Source of the DNA: CAZMSD01 sp964568855
GTDB lineage: Bacteria; CAIWAD01
Direction of reading: 5' to 3'
NCBI GenBank assembly: GCA_964568855.1
Contig: CAZMSD010000001.1
Location: 151,732-215,731, forward strand
DNA: 64,000 bases
Shown here: one piece after another, positions 54,960 to 63,947 of the stretch
How the letters are laid out: the number at the start of each line of letters is the position of its first letter
How positions within the stretch are numbered: position 1 is the stretch's first letter
Made by a program: the position numbers and the translations under genes
Notes under the pieces: generated by a model
Seen by the model: the letters and a program-made list of their open reading frames with translations, nothing else
Database searches by the model: none
Told to the model about the DNA's origin: nothing

Positions 54960-54990
54960 AAGTCCCCTGAAACATGGTTTCAGGGGACTT
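54960..54990 (+). terminator. Strong rho-independent terminator
   Basis: AAGTCCCCTGAAAC and GTTTCAGGGGACTT form a perfect 14-base-pair stem with an ATG loop, followed by TCTTGTTGT. A GTATCAC word begins eight bases after the stem. Confidence 0.9.
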
Positions 54991-55107
54991 TCTTGTTGTA
55001 TCACAACGGTCCTTTCTCACAATCGAGTATTACCGAAGCACGGCCTGCCTGTTCAACGCGGGCGCCGTTCGCTTGGATTGCATTCACAGAATGAATCCGG
55101 CGTCATT

Positions 55108-55640
55108 CAGCGCACTGGAACTTGTCTTCGCTCTGCGCTTCGACCGTCACTCTGCCCTGGAAGCTGCGGTACTGTCACCCCGCCTGGCGCTGAAGTGGAG
55201 ACTCCCGCCCGGTACCGTGATACGCGCGGCCCTGTCCTACGGCTTCAAGGCGCCGCAGGTCTTCGACGAGGACCTGCGCATCCAGACTCTGGGAGCAGAT
55301 CGTCAGCGCGTGATACGTAATGCGCCCGACCTTCGCGAAGAACACAGCCTGACGCTGGCGGGCGGCGCGGAATTCGCGGGTTCCGGGGAGACGATACCCT
55401 GGAGATGCTCGATCCAGGCCTTCCGGACGGAACTGCAGGACGCCTACGTGCTGGATCCGCCGTGGGACCCGGGCGATCCCTCGGCCGACCTGTTATTCGT
55501 CAGCAGGAACGGGGAGGGAGCGCTCAGCGCGGGCGCGGAGCTGGAACTGGCCCTGCGCCCGTTGAGCCGGCTGGAATTCCAGGGCGGGATCACCGTCAAG
55601 AGGTCCCGCCGCGAGCGGTCTATCTCGGACTCGAGGTCGT
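55108..55640 (+). pseudogene. Isolated fragment of a TonB-dependent receptor barrel
   Basis: Within a longer open frame (54974-55756) only residues about 46-222 look like a protein family. ALRFDRHSALEAAVLSPRLA, LKWRLPPGTVIRAALSYGFK and APQVFDEDLRIQTLGADRQR, then SVSRNGEGA-like and AGAELELALRPLSRLEFQGG text, match the late barrel strands of TonB-dependent receptors (SPR.AL.W...G...RAPQ.FDEDL). The plug, signal peptide and C-terminal strand are missing, and the frame after about 55640 is unrelated. I read it as a leftover of a deleted receptor gene. Two word copies lie inside (55217, 55310). Confidence 0.7.
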
Positions 55641-55837
55641 CTTGTGACAGACTCCTAGTGTCCCTGGCAGCCGGCAGCGGGTGGATCGCCCCCGAATTCC
55701 AGCTCGGCCGCTGCCGGCTTTCTTCAACCCGCCCATATCCCGCCTCCCGCAAGTGAACTTGGCTGCACTGGGCTAGTTGGCTAACTTCACCTGGATCCAG
55801 GACCCGTCGACGATGCGGATCCGAAAAGGAAGGCGAG

Positions 55838-58597
55838 ATGGCCGGAAAACCCATCGGCAAGTACCTCCTGGAAGCCGGGGTCTGCGACCCGGCCGACATG
55901 GAGAAGGCGCTGGAGATCCAGGTCAGTTACCGTAACCAAGGTGTCTACAAACCGCTGGGTTCGACATCCTGGATCTCAAGGAAGTGCTGCCGGAAGTGCT
56001 GGAGCACAGCCTGCACCAGCAGCGGATGGAGATCCTGACCGCGGCGGACATCTTCAGCTCGCTCACCCAAAGGGACATCGCCAGGATCGCGGACGTCTCG
56101 GAGAAGCGCATTCTTCCCCGCGGGGAGCTGATCTGCGCGGAGGGCGACCCGGGCGACACTTTCTGCATGGTCGTCTCCGGGGCGGTCAGCGTTTTCCGGA
56201 CTTCCACGGACGGCGTCAAGTCCACCCTGGCTAACCTGGAGGCGGGCAGCGGCTTCGGCGAGATGGCTCTGCTCACCGGGGAGCCCCGCTCGGCTTCGGT
56301 GGAGACCGTCGAGCCCACCAGCCTGGTGGTGATACACAGGAAGGATTTCGACGATCTTCTGAAGCAGCACCCCGAACTCACCCAGAGCTTCGTGAAGGTG
56401 CTGTCCGAGCACCTGACCAGGGGCAACATCCAGCAGGCCGAAGCCAGCGCCACGGAAAAGGCGTACCAGCACCTGGTTTCCGAGCAGAGCAGTCAACACA
56501 TCCCGGAACTGATCGGCGAGTGCCGCAAGATGGCCAGGCTCCGGCAGATGATCGCCGAAGCGGCGAATTCCGCCGCCCGGGTGATCTTCCTCGGCGAACC
56601 CGGCACGGAGAAACTGGGCGCGGCGAAGAGGCTCCACGAGCTCGGGGGCGACGAGAGCCGTCCTTTCCTGGTCATGGACGCCCATTCCGTCACGGTCACC
56701 GGCGCGGACGGCGGGGAATCGGACGCCCTGCACCTGGAGCTGGCGCAGGAAAGCACGCTCTTCGGCCACGAAAAGGGCGCCTTCTCCTTCGCGCAGATCC
56801 GTCGCCTGGGCCTGCTGGAAGTCGGCGACGGCGGCACGGTGGTGATCGAGAACCTGGATCAACTGGCTGTAGAGATGCAGGAGAAGCTGGCCGATTTTCT
56901 CGAAAGCGGCCGGTTCTCGCGTCTCGGCGGCAGGCAATTCCTGCAGTCCAGGGTCCTGGTGCTGGCCACTGCCAGCGTCGATCCGGCCAGACTCGCCGAG
57001 AATGACGCCTTCAGTTCCCGGCTGCTTAACTTCTTCGGCTCCACCCTGGAAGTGCCGCCGCTGCGCGAACGCAAGCGGGACCTGCGGGAGCTCGTCGACC
57101 ACCTGATGAGACACTACAGCGAATCCCTGGACCGGCCGGTCACCGCGATCGATCGCGAATCCTACAACCAGCTGGCGGCCTACGACTGGCCCGGCAACCG
57201 CGAGGAACTGGAGCTGGTGATCCGCCACGGGATCAGCCTGACCTTCGGCGACACGCTTCTGCCGCGCGTGCTCTTCCTGGGGCACGCGCCCGTGATCGGC
57301 GAGATAACCTTCAACCTGTTGCGCCTGGACAAGGTGAAGGCTATCATCCGCAGCAGGCTGTTCCCCCGGCCTTGCGCAGCTGCTCACCGGGGTGCTGTTC
57401 CTGGTGGTTCTGGTCTCGGGATTCTGGGGTCCGCAGGACCACTCGGCGAACATCGCCCTGACTCTGACCTGGGCCCTCTGGTGGCCTCTGCTGGTACTCA
57501 GCTGGCTGCTCCTGGCCAGGTTGTGGTGCGCCTTCTGCCCCATGGGCGCGGCCAACGACGTGCTTTGCAGGCACTTCAGCCTGAACCTGGAAGTGCCGCA
57601 TTTTATACGCAAGTACGGACTGCACCTGAGCGCGCTGGGCATCGCCCTGATCATCTGGCTTGAGGTTTCCACAGGCATGCCCCGCTCGCCGATCAATACG
57701 GCCTGGTTGATCGCCGTGATTACCGGGATGGCCCTGCTTTCCGGCATGCTGTTTCAGCGGCGGGTGTGGTGCCGCTACCTCTGTCCGGTGGGCCGGTTCT
57801 CGGGAGTCATGTCAAGTTGCGCGACCCTGGAGCTGCGCGCCAACACGAACCTCTGCGCCAACGACTGTCGCTACTACCTGTGCTACGTGGGAGAGGAACC
57901 GATCCCCGGTTGCCCGGTCTACAGCGGACCCTTCGCGCTTAACACCAACCACGACTGCATTCTGTGCGGCAACTGCTTCAAGATCTGCCCGCACCTCTCG
58001 CCGCGCCTCAACCTGCGACTCCCCGGCCACGAACTGTGGTCCTTCCTGCGAGCCGACAAGGCCGTCCAGCTGCTGATTCCGGTGATCCTGGCCACCCAGT
58101 TCTTCCGCACCTGGGCCGGCCGCGCGGATTCGAGCGGCATCCTGGCGGAACTTCCCTTTGGCCTGGGTTCCCTGCTGGTCCTGGCGCTCTTCTCGGCGCT
58201 GGTCTTCATGTTCATCCGCACCATGGCAAGACTGGTCTTCCCCGGCGCAGCCAGAACGGGCGTCACCGGAAGCGACCTGTTCTCCTACACCCTGGTTCCC
58301 CTCGTTTTCGCCTCCGAACTGTGTCACCGCATGAAGGACTTCCTGAGGGAGGCCGGGCAGCTGCTCCCCGTGGCCGGCCGGCAGCTGGGACTGTTCGCGG
58401 AGAACCTGGGACTACGCATCGGAATCACCGAAGTGCATTTCCTCCAAGTCTGCCTGATCCTGGCGGGAGTCCTGCTTGCTCTGCTGCTCCAGAAAAAACT
58501 GAGCTCCCGTTTCGACACTTCTCCACAGCCCTTCTTTCTTGTGCGCGCCGCTCCACTGCTGGTAGTGGCCCTGCTGCTGATCCTGTCAGGAATCTGA
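55838..58597 (+). pseudogene. cNMP-sensor / degenerate sigma-54 AAA / 4Fe-4S membrane fusion, split by two frameshifts
   Basis: Three frames join into one protein of about 920 residues. (1) 55838 to about 55962: N-terminal GKYLLEAGVCDPADMEKALE segment resembling type II secretion ATPase N-domains. (2) About 55964-57366: cyclic-nucleotide-binding domain (GSGFGEMALLTGEPRSASVE), then a sigma-54-type AAA domain with damaged motifs. Walker A reads GEPGTEKLG, GAFTGA reads GAFSFA, and Walker B reads VVIENLD. (3) About 57367-58597: membrane part with NapH-like cysteines (LWCAFCPMGA, VWCRYLCPVGRFSG, CILCGNCFKICP). One base seems lost at the GGG near 55963-55965 and one C gained in the C5 run at 57362-57366. 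Its position before hydrogenase genes suggests redox sensing. Confidence 0.7.
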
Positions 58598-59076
58598 GCA
58601 AGGTCCGTGCACCGGCGTGATACAGTGCTTCTTCGGTTTCTCCCCGCTGTCAACCACCGACGTTTCGGACTACTGTCAATGAGAGACGACGCTTAGGCCC
58701 TAATCCGCCGACAGCTCAAATGTCGCGTAAACGCACACTTGTTAGTAAAACAACATATCGCTGATATTTTCTTGACAGTCCATATCCGAATGGGTTTTTT
58801 ACTGATGCATTTTAGAAATGGGCAGAACCGATGAACCTCTGCAAGTCCATGTTACTTGCAATACTTCCACAATTTAAGACCGCTACCACCTCGACGACGG
58901 AATCCAGAACGACGTCAGAACAAAGCCTGTCTCGCCTGTTAAAAAATTCCGATCTTGGGTTTCAAATCATGAATATTGATTCATGCATTCAACAATCACG
59001 AGGTATAGGTCGATAACAGAACCGTAACGATTCAAACCGCATCCAGATTCCGAGGAAGCATTCCCGGAGGAACAAC
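58598..59076 (+). promoter_or_regulatory. AT-rich upstream region of the hydrogenase remnant
   Basis: No gene is seen in these 479 bases. TTGACA at 58772-58777 with a poor T-rich -10 seventeen or eighteen bases on is a possible promoter. CATGAAT-ATTG-ATTCATG (58968-58985) is an inverted repeat in an AT-rich stretch that could bind a CRP/FNR-type regulator. GGAGGA at 59064-59069 is the ribosome-binding site of the next gene. A word copy lies at 58617, 20 bases after the previous stop. Confidence 0.4.
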
Positions 59077-60220
59077 ATGCCCGCTTCCGACCTCTCACCC
59101 CCTGCAGAACCAAGCCCCACCAGGGAGGAATCGCCGGACTCTACCGACCGCGGCCGCAGGGAATTCATCAAGCAGGCCTGCATCCTGGCAGCAGCAGCCG
59201 CGGGTCTGCCCTCCACCGCCGCGCTCAAGTTCGCCGAGGCGGCCACCCGGGCCGGACTCAAGCCCTGCGTGATCTTGTTGCACTTCCAGGAGTGCACCGG
59301 CTGCACCGAGTCCCTGCTCAGAACCACGAGACCCGACCTGGCCAAGCTGATCCTCGACATGGTCTCCCTCGACTACCACGAGACTCTGCTCACGGGCGCC
59401 GGCCGCCAGGCCGAAGCCTGCCTGCATCAGGCCATGGAGGAACACCGGGGTTAATACATCTGCATCGTGGAGGGCGCCATCCCGCTGAAGGACGGCGGAA
59501 TCTACTGCAAGATCGCCGGCCGCACGGCGCTGGAGATCCTCAGGGAGGTTTCCGCCGACGCGGGCCTCGTGATCGCCATCGGCTCCTGCGCCTCCTTCGG
59601 CGGGCTGCCGGCGGCCGATCCAAACCCCACCGGCGCCGTGGGCGTGGCCGAGATCGTCAAGGACAAGCCGGTGGTGACACTGCCCGGCCAGCCCCTATAA
59701 CCTGCTTGGCACCGTGCTGCAGTACCTGAGCTTCGGCACGCTGCCCGCGCTGGACGAGAAGGGCCGGCCCAGGTTCGCCTACGGGCGAACGATCCACGAG
59801 CACTGCCCCCGCCGGTCGCACTTCGACGCCGGCCGCTTCGCCGGCGAGTACGGCGACGACGGGCATCGCGAGGGCTGGTGCCTCTACAAGATCGGCTGCA
59901 AGGGACCGGCAACCCACGCCCGCTGCTCCACGCAGCACTTCGGCGAGGTGGTCGGCGCCTGGCCCATTGGCGTGGGGCACCCCTGCATCGACTGCACGGA
60001 GCAGGACCTGCTTTTCCGGGTGCCCCTGCACGAGACGATCGAGATCGAGCATCCGACCCCGCCCGCCGGCTATCCGGCCCTGTTCGCCCGCAAATTCAGC
60101 GTCAATCCCTGGGCTACCGGTCTGGCGGGCCTGGTGGGTGGTGTCCTGGTGGGGGCGGGCCTGGCAAAGGCGCGCCATATCTCGAGGGAACAACAGAAAC
60201 CGATCGACGACCAGGTCTAA
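59077..60220 (+). pseudogene. [NiFe] hydrogenase small subunit (Hyb/HybO-type), inactivated
   Basis: The start has a Tat signal (RGRREFIKQACILAAAAAGL). The cluster motifs QECTGCTESLLR and GSCASFGGLP, and later YGRTIHEHCPRRSHFDAGRF and GHPCIDCTEQDLL, identify a group 1 membrane-bound small subunit. It ends in an anchor helix (ATGLAGLVGGVLVGAGLAKA). There are two lesions. A TAA at 59452-59454 interrupts the expected EYICIVEGAIP block, whose remainder continues in the same frame. Near 59685 the expected PGCPPNPYN is shortened to PG-QPLYN with a frame change, consistent with loss of about eight bases including the proximal-cluster cysteine. No large subunit is present. Confidence 0.85.
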
Positions 60221-60230
60221 GGAGGCCGTG

Positions 60231-61514
60231 ATGTCCATCAATAGACGCGATTTCGTCAAGGGTCTCGTCGCCGGAACCGCCGGAGTGGCCGCGCTCGGTC
60301 CGGACGCGGCGCTTGCGCGCGAGCGCGTGGAAGCCCTGCCCGACGCAGTGGGAATGCTCTACGATGCGACCCTCTGCATCGGCTGCAAGGCCTGCCAGGT
60401 GGCCTGCAAGGAAGCCAACGGATTGCAGCCGGAACCGGGCGTCTACCTGGAAGGGCTTTACGACGCCCCCGTCGATCTCTCCGGTGATACGAAGACCCTG
60501 ATCAAGATCTGCCGCAACGGCGAGGACTGGTCCTATTACAAGGCGCAGTGCATGCACTGCGTGGACCCGGGCTGCGTCTCCGTCTGCATGATGGCCGCCC
60601 TGCACAAGGCGGAGCACGGCATCGTGGCCTACGATCCCGGCCTGTGCATCGGCTGCCGCAACTGCCAGGTCGCCTGCCCCTTCAACGTGCCGCGCTTCCA
60701 GTGGAGCAAGACGCTGCCCATGATCGTCAAGTGCGAGCTCTGCCGGCACCTGCTGGCGGAGGGCCGGGCGCCCGGGTGCTGTCGGGTCTGTCCGCGGGAA
60801 GCGATCGTCTACGGGCAACGCAACCAGTTGCTGCAGACGGCCAAGAAGCGCATCGCCGCCATGCTCGAGGAGGCCTTGCAGCGCGGCGTCGCCAACCTGA
60901 AGATCCTGCCCGGCAACAAGACCATGCCGGCCCCCATGACGGCCCTGGTGACGGATCCCGAGATCCAGGTGGACGGCTACCTGCTGCCCGGGCACGTCTC
61001 GGTGATCTCCGGATCGGAAGCCTTCCGCAAGCTGGCCCGCGACTGGGACACCCCATGCGTCGTGACGGGCTTCACGCCGGTGGACATCCTGCGCGCCGCG
61101 GGCGAGATCGTTCGCATGCGCCGTGAAGGACGGGCCGAGGTGGTCAACCACTATACGCGCGTGGTGCGCCCCGAGGGAAACCACCTGGCCCGGCGCCTGG
61201 TGGACCGCTGGTTCGAGCCCTGCGACGCCGAGTGGCGAGGTCTGGGGGTGATTCCCGCTTCCGGTCTCGGGCTGCGGGAGGAGCACGCCGCCCGCGACGC
61301 CTCGCTGATCCCCGTCGATTATAAGCCGGTGGCCGACCCGGCGGGCTGCCGATGCGGCGATGTGTTGAAGGGCATCCTCCGGCCGGACGAGTGCCCGCTC
61401 TTCGGGCCTGAGTGTCGCCCTGAGCAGCCAGTCGGCGCCTGCATGGTTTCGGCTGAGGGCGCCTGCGCGGCGTACTACAGGCACGAACGACTGAAGGTCC
61501 TGGCCGGGTCCTGA
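60231..61514 (+). CDS. Chimeric HybA (N-half) - HypD (C-half) fusion
   Basis: A 427-residue open frame, 10 bases after the small subunit, with AAGGAGG before ATG 60231. Residues 1-208: Tat signal (SINRRDFVKGLVAGTAGVAA) and sixteen cluster cysteines of a HybA-type ferredoxin (CIGCKACQVAC; CMHCVDPGCVSVC; CIGCRNCQVAC; CELC...GCCRVC), ending RNQLLQTAKKRIA. Residues about 211-427: the C-terminal half of HypD, with LLPGHVSVISGSEAF, EWRGLGVIPASGLGLREEH, and the cluster cysteines in CRCGDVLKGILRPDECPLFG and VSAEGACAAYY. HybA's tail and membrane helix and HypD's catalytic N-half are missing. The join near 60852-60864 is in frame, best explained by a deletion. Unlikely to work as either protein. Confidence 0.85.
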   Translation: MSINRRDFVKGLVAGTAGVAALGPDAALARERVEALPDAVGMLYDATLCIGCKACQVACKEANGLQPEPGVYLEGLYDAPVDLSGDTKTLIKICRNGEDWSYYKAQCMHCVDPGCVSVCMMAALHKAEHGIVAYDPGLCIGCRNCQVACPFNVPRFQWSKTLPMIVKCELCRHLLAEGRAPGCCRVCPREAIVYGQRNQLLQTAKKRIAAMLEEALQRGVANLKILPGNKTMPAPMTALVTDPEIQVDGYLLPGHVSVISGSEAFRKLARDWDTPCVVTGFTPVDILRAAGEIVRMRREGRAEVVNHYTRVVRPEGNHLARRLVDRWFEPCDAEWRGLGVIPASGLGLREEHAARDASLIPVDYKPVADPAGCRCGDVLKGILRPDECPLFGPECRPEQPVGACMVSAEGACAAYYRHERLKVLAGS

Positions 61515-61535
61515 TCGCCGGGAATCGTGTACTCG

Positions 61536-62573
61536 ATGGAGAATGACTTGAGCAATCCCGAGAATTCCTCCCGAATCCAGTTGGCCCACGGTTCCGGCGG
61601 GCGCCTGACCCGCGAGCTGGTCAGACGCGAGTTCCTCAGTCGCCTGGAGAATCCGGCGCTGGCGGCCCTGAGCGACTCGGCCCTGCTTTCCGAGCCGCCG
61701 CCCGGCCGGCTGGCCTTTACCACCGACGCCTTCGTCGTGGATCCGCCCGTCTTCCCCGGAGGCGACCTGGGCCACCTGTCGGTCTGCGGTACTGTCAACG
61801 ACCTCGCAGTGGCCGGTGCGCGCCCGCTCTGGCTCAGCTGGGCTGTGATACTCGAGGAGGGCGCCGACGAAGAGCTGATCCGCACCTTCGCCGCCGGGGT
61901 CGCCCGGGCGGCCGGGGAGGCCGGCGTGCAGATCGTGGCCGGCGACACGAAGGTTGTCCCGCGGGGCAAGGGCGACGGCATCTACGCCGCCACTTCGGGC
62001 ATCGGCGTGGTGCCTCCCGGACTCGAGCTTGGCGACGAGCAGATCCGTGAAGGCGACGCGGTGATCGTCTCGGGACCGATCGGCGACCACGGCATCGCGG
62101 TGATGGCGGCCAGGCACGGCATCACGGGATCCGGACTGCGATCCGATTGCGCGCCCCTGGGCGGACTGACGGGGGTCCTGCTGGACTCGGGCCTCAGACC
62201 GCGCTCGATGCACGATCCGACACGCGGCGGCCTGGCCGTGACCTGCCATGAAGTCTGTGAGCGCAGCGGCCTGGGCGTGCGGCTCGATGAGGAGGCCGTT
62301 CCGGTCCGGCCGGAAGCCCGCGCCGTCTGCGACCTGCTGGGCATCGATCCCTACTATGCCGCCTGCGAAGGGCGAATCGTGGTCTGGGTGGCGGAAACCG
62401 ACGCCGAGCGCGCGCTGGCCGCACTGCGCTCCCACGTCCTGGGTCGCGAGGCCGCCGTCGTCGGGCGTGTTACACGTCAACAGGAGGACGCCCTGGTGAT
62501 CTTGAGGAACCGCTACGGCGCCGACCGGCCGCTGGACCTGCTCTCGGGCATCGACCTGCCGAGGATCTGCTGA
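61536..62573 (+). CDS. hypE: Hydrogenase expression/formation protein HypE
   Basis: About 345 residues. HypE carries the thiocarboxamide that becomes cyanide of the [NiFe] site. N-terminal LAHGSGGRLTRELVRREFLS, then FTTDAFVVDPPVFPGGDLGH, CGTVNDLAVAGARPLWLSWA and IVAGDTKVVPRGKGDGIYAA (PurM-like ATP fold). The obligatory C-terminal LPRIC ends with the modified cysteine. ATG 61536 is chosen, but a GTG at 61527 is possible. Intact, although its client hydrogenase and HypD next door are not. A word copy at 61845 uses ATA. Confidence 0.93.
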   Translation: MENDLSNPENSSRIQLAHGSGGRLTRELVRREFLSRLENPALAALSDSALLSEPPPGRLAFTTDAFVVDPPVFPGGDLGHLSVCGTVNDLAVAGARPLWLSWAVILEEGADEELIRTFAAGVARAAGEAGVQIVAGDTKVVPRGKGDGIYAATSGIGVVPPGLELGDEQIREGDAVIVSGPIGDHGIAVMAARHGITGSGLRSDCAPLGGLTGVLLDSGLRPRSMHDPTRGGLAVTCHEVCERSGLGVRLDEEAVPVRPEARAVCDLLGIDPYYAACEGRIVVWVAETDAERALAALRSHVLGREAAVVGRVTRQQEDALVILRNRYGADRPLDLLSGIDLPRIC

Positions 62574-62655
62574 GAATATTGGCACATGCGTATCACAAAG
62601 TGTAGTACACCCGGAGAAGACGGCGGCGCCGGATGACATTTCACACTGCGACGTG

Positions 62656-63945
62656 CTAGCGCGCCAGGACAAGCTTGCTGACCACGCGCTCGTGGGCCTG
62701 CTCCAGGACGGCCAGGTAGACGCCGGAGGCCCTGCCGGAGGCGTTCCAGCTTACTTTGTGGTTACCGGCCGGCAGAAAGCCATGCTGCAACCGTTCCACG
62801 AGCTGACCGCCCAGGTTATAGACAGCCAGCCGCACGTCGCCGGCCTGCGGCAGGATCAAACTCACCGAGGTGCTCGGATTGAAGGGGTTCGGGTAGGCGC
62901 TCAGCTCGAGAGCGGCGGGGCGCGACGGATTCTCGTCCACGCCGGTGGAACAACCCACCAGGACGCGGATCCAGAAGTTGCCGGGGAAGCCGACGTCCGA
63001 GAGAACCGCCCAGCCGAAGCCCTCGAAATTGACCAGGGTCGTGTTCTCGAAAAAGTACCCGTCGACATCGAAGAAGATTCCGGTCCCGAACGAAGCGTCG
63101 AATCCGGCGACAAATGGTTCGGCGACCTGCAGCTCGGCAGGGAGTTCGACGATGTTGTATTCCCCTCCCGTGAGCGAGGCGGTGAAGGGATCCATCAGAT
63201 CCTCGTCGGGCAGCCCGTCCTCATTCACGCTCCAGACATGGATCTCCACGTCGCTGTCAATGTCGAACCCGATCTCGAGGCTCTGGATCGACAGCGGAAA
63301 GAAGCCGGGATCGTACAGCACGCCGCAACTCCACGCCTCGTCGGAACCGACGATCGTCTCGACGGTTCCGTCGTCCAGGTGCAACCAGGCGGGCGCTCCG
63401 ATCGCGCAGACGTTCGTTTCCGACTCGCTCTCGTTGCCGGGAAGATCGGTGGCGCGCACGTAGTACTCGACCATGTCGCCGGACTCGAAGAGCGGCAACT
63501 CGGCGGTCCAGGTGTCGCCGGCTTCGTTCGTCATGACGACGAAGTCCCAGGGATCGTCGCCGGCCCGAAAGTACAGCGCCGCCGAATCGACGCCTGACAC
63601 GTCGGTGATCTCGGCGCTGATGTGAATCGGCACCGCCGGGTCCACGTTGTTGTAGACGGGAACAACTGAGATCGCCGGCCCTTCGGTGTCGGTGTCCGCC
63701 GAGGTGACGAGTAAATCGTCGATCGCCCAGCCGTAGCCCCAGTTGCCGTCGTCCCAGTAGTGGAAGCCCAGCTCGAGTCAGGCCAGGCCGGCCCAGCCGC
63801 TCAGATCGAAGGTCAGACCGAACCAGATGAAGTTCGTCGTTTCCATCTCGGCGACCGTGACCCAGTCGCCGCCCTCCTGGCGGATGGCCACATCGGCCCA
63901 GTTGTCGAACGGTGCTCCGGGCTGGTTGATGAAGAAGGTTTCCAG
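62656..63945 (-). pseudogene. Secreted protein with C-terminal sorting module, interrupted by an in-frame TGA
   Basis: The 3' part is a clean 330-residue frame. Its C-terminus has LSAYPNPFNPSTSVSLILPQ, RLAVYNLGGQLVERLQ, SGRASGVYLAVLEQ and KLVLAR, the same FlgD/type IX-like sorting pattern as elsewhere in the window. Upstream, the same frame continues through DDGNWGYGWAIDDLLV, but a TGA at 63780-63778 breaks DLSGWAGLA/LELGFHYWD. Beyond it the frame stays open back to about 63945 (ETFFINQPGAPFDNWADVAI), where family-like sequence ends. Domains look like immune-inhibitor-A/pleated-strand ectodomains. The start is lost or outside the window. Confidence 0.7.
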
Positions 63946-63947
63946 CT

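Noticed and set aside
54974..55756. A full-length 260-residue gene after the terminator
   Set aside because: Its apparent start codon lies in the loop of the terminator hairpin, and only the middle resembles a protein family (TonB receptor barrel), so it is treated as a fragment.
57355..57370. Programmed ribosomal frameshift joining the AAA and Fe-S parts
   Set aside because: No slippery heptamer with a downstream stimulator is apparent, a second unrelated frame break exists upstream in the same gene, and neighbouring genes are also broken.
60114..62672. An 852-codon minus-strand open frame opposite the hydrogenase genes
   Set aside because: The plus strand carries clear HybA, HypD and HypE motifs; the antisense frame has none.
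63778..63780. TGA as a selenocysteine codon
   Set aside because: The protein is a structural beta-rich exported protein with no redox motif at the site, and I see no selenocysteine-insertion hairpin directly after the codon. hypE nearby is HypE (PRIC end), not selenophosphate synthetase.
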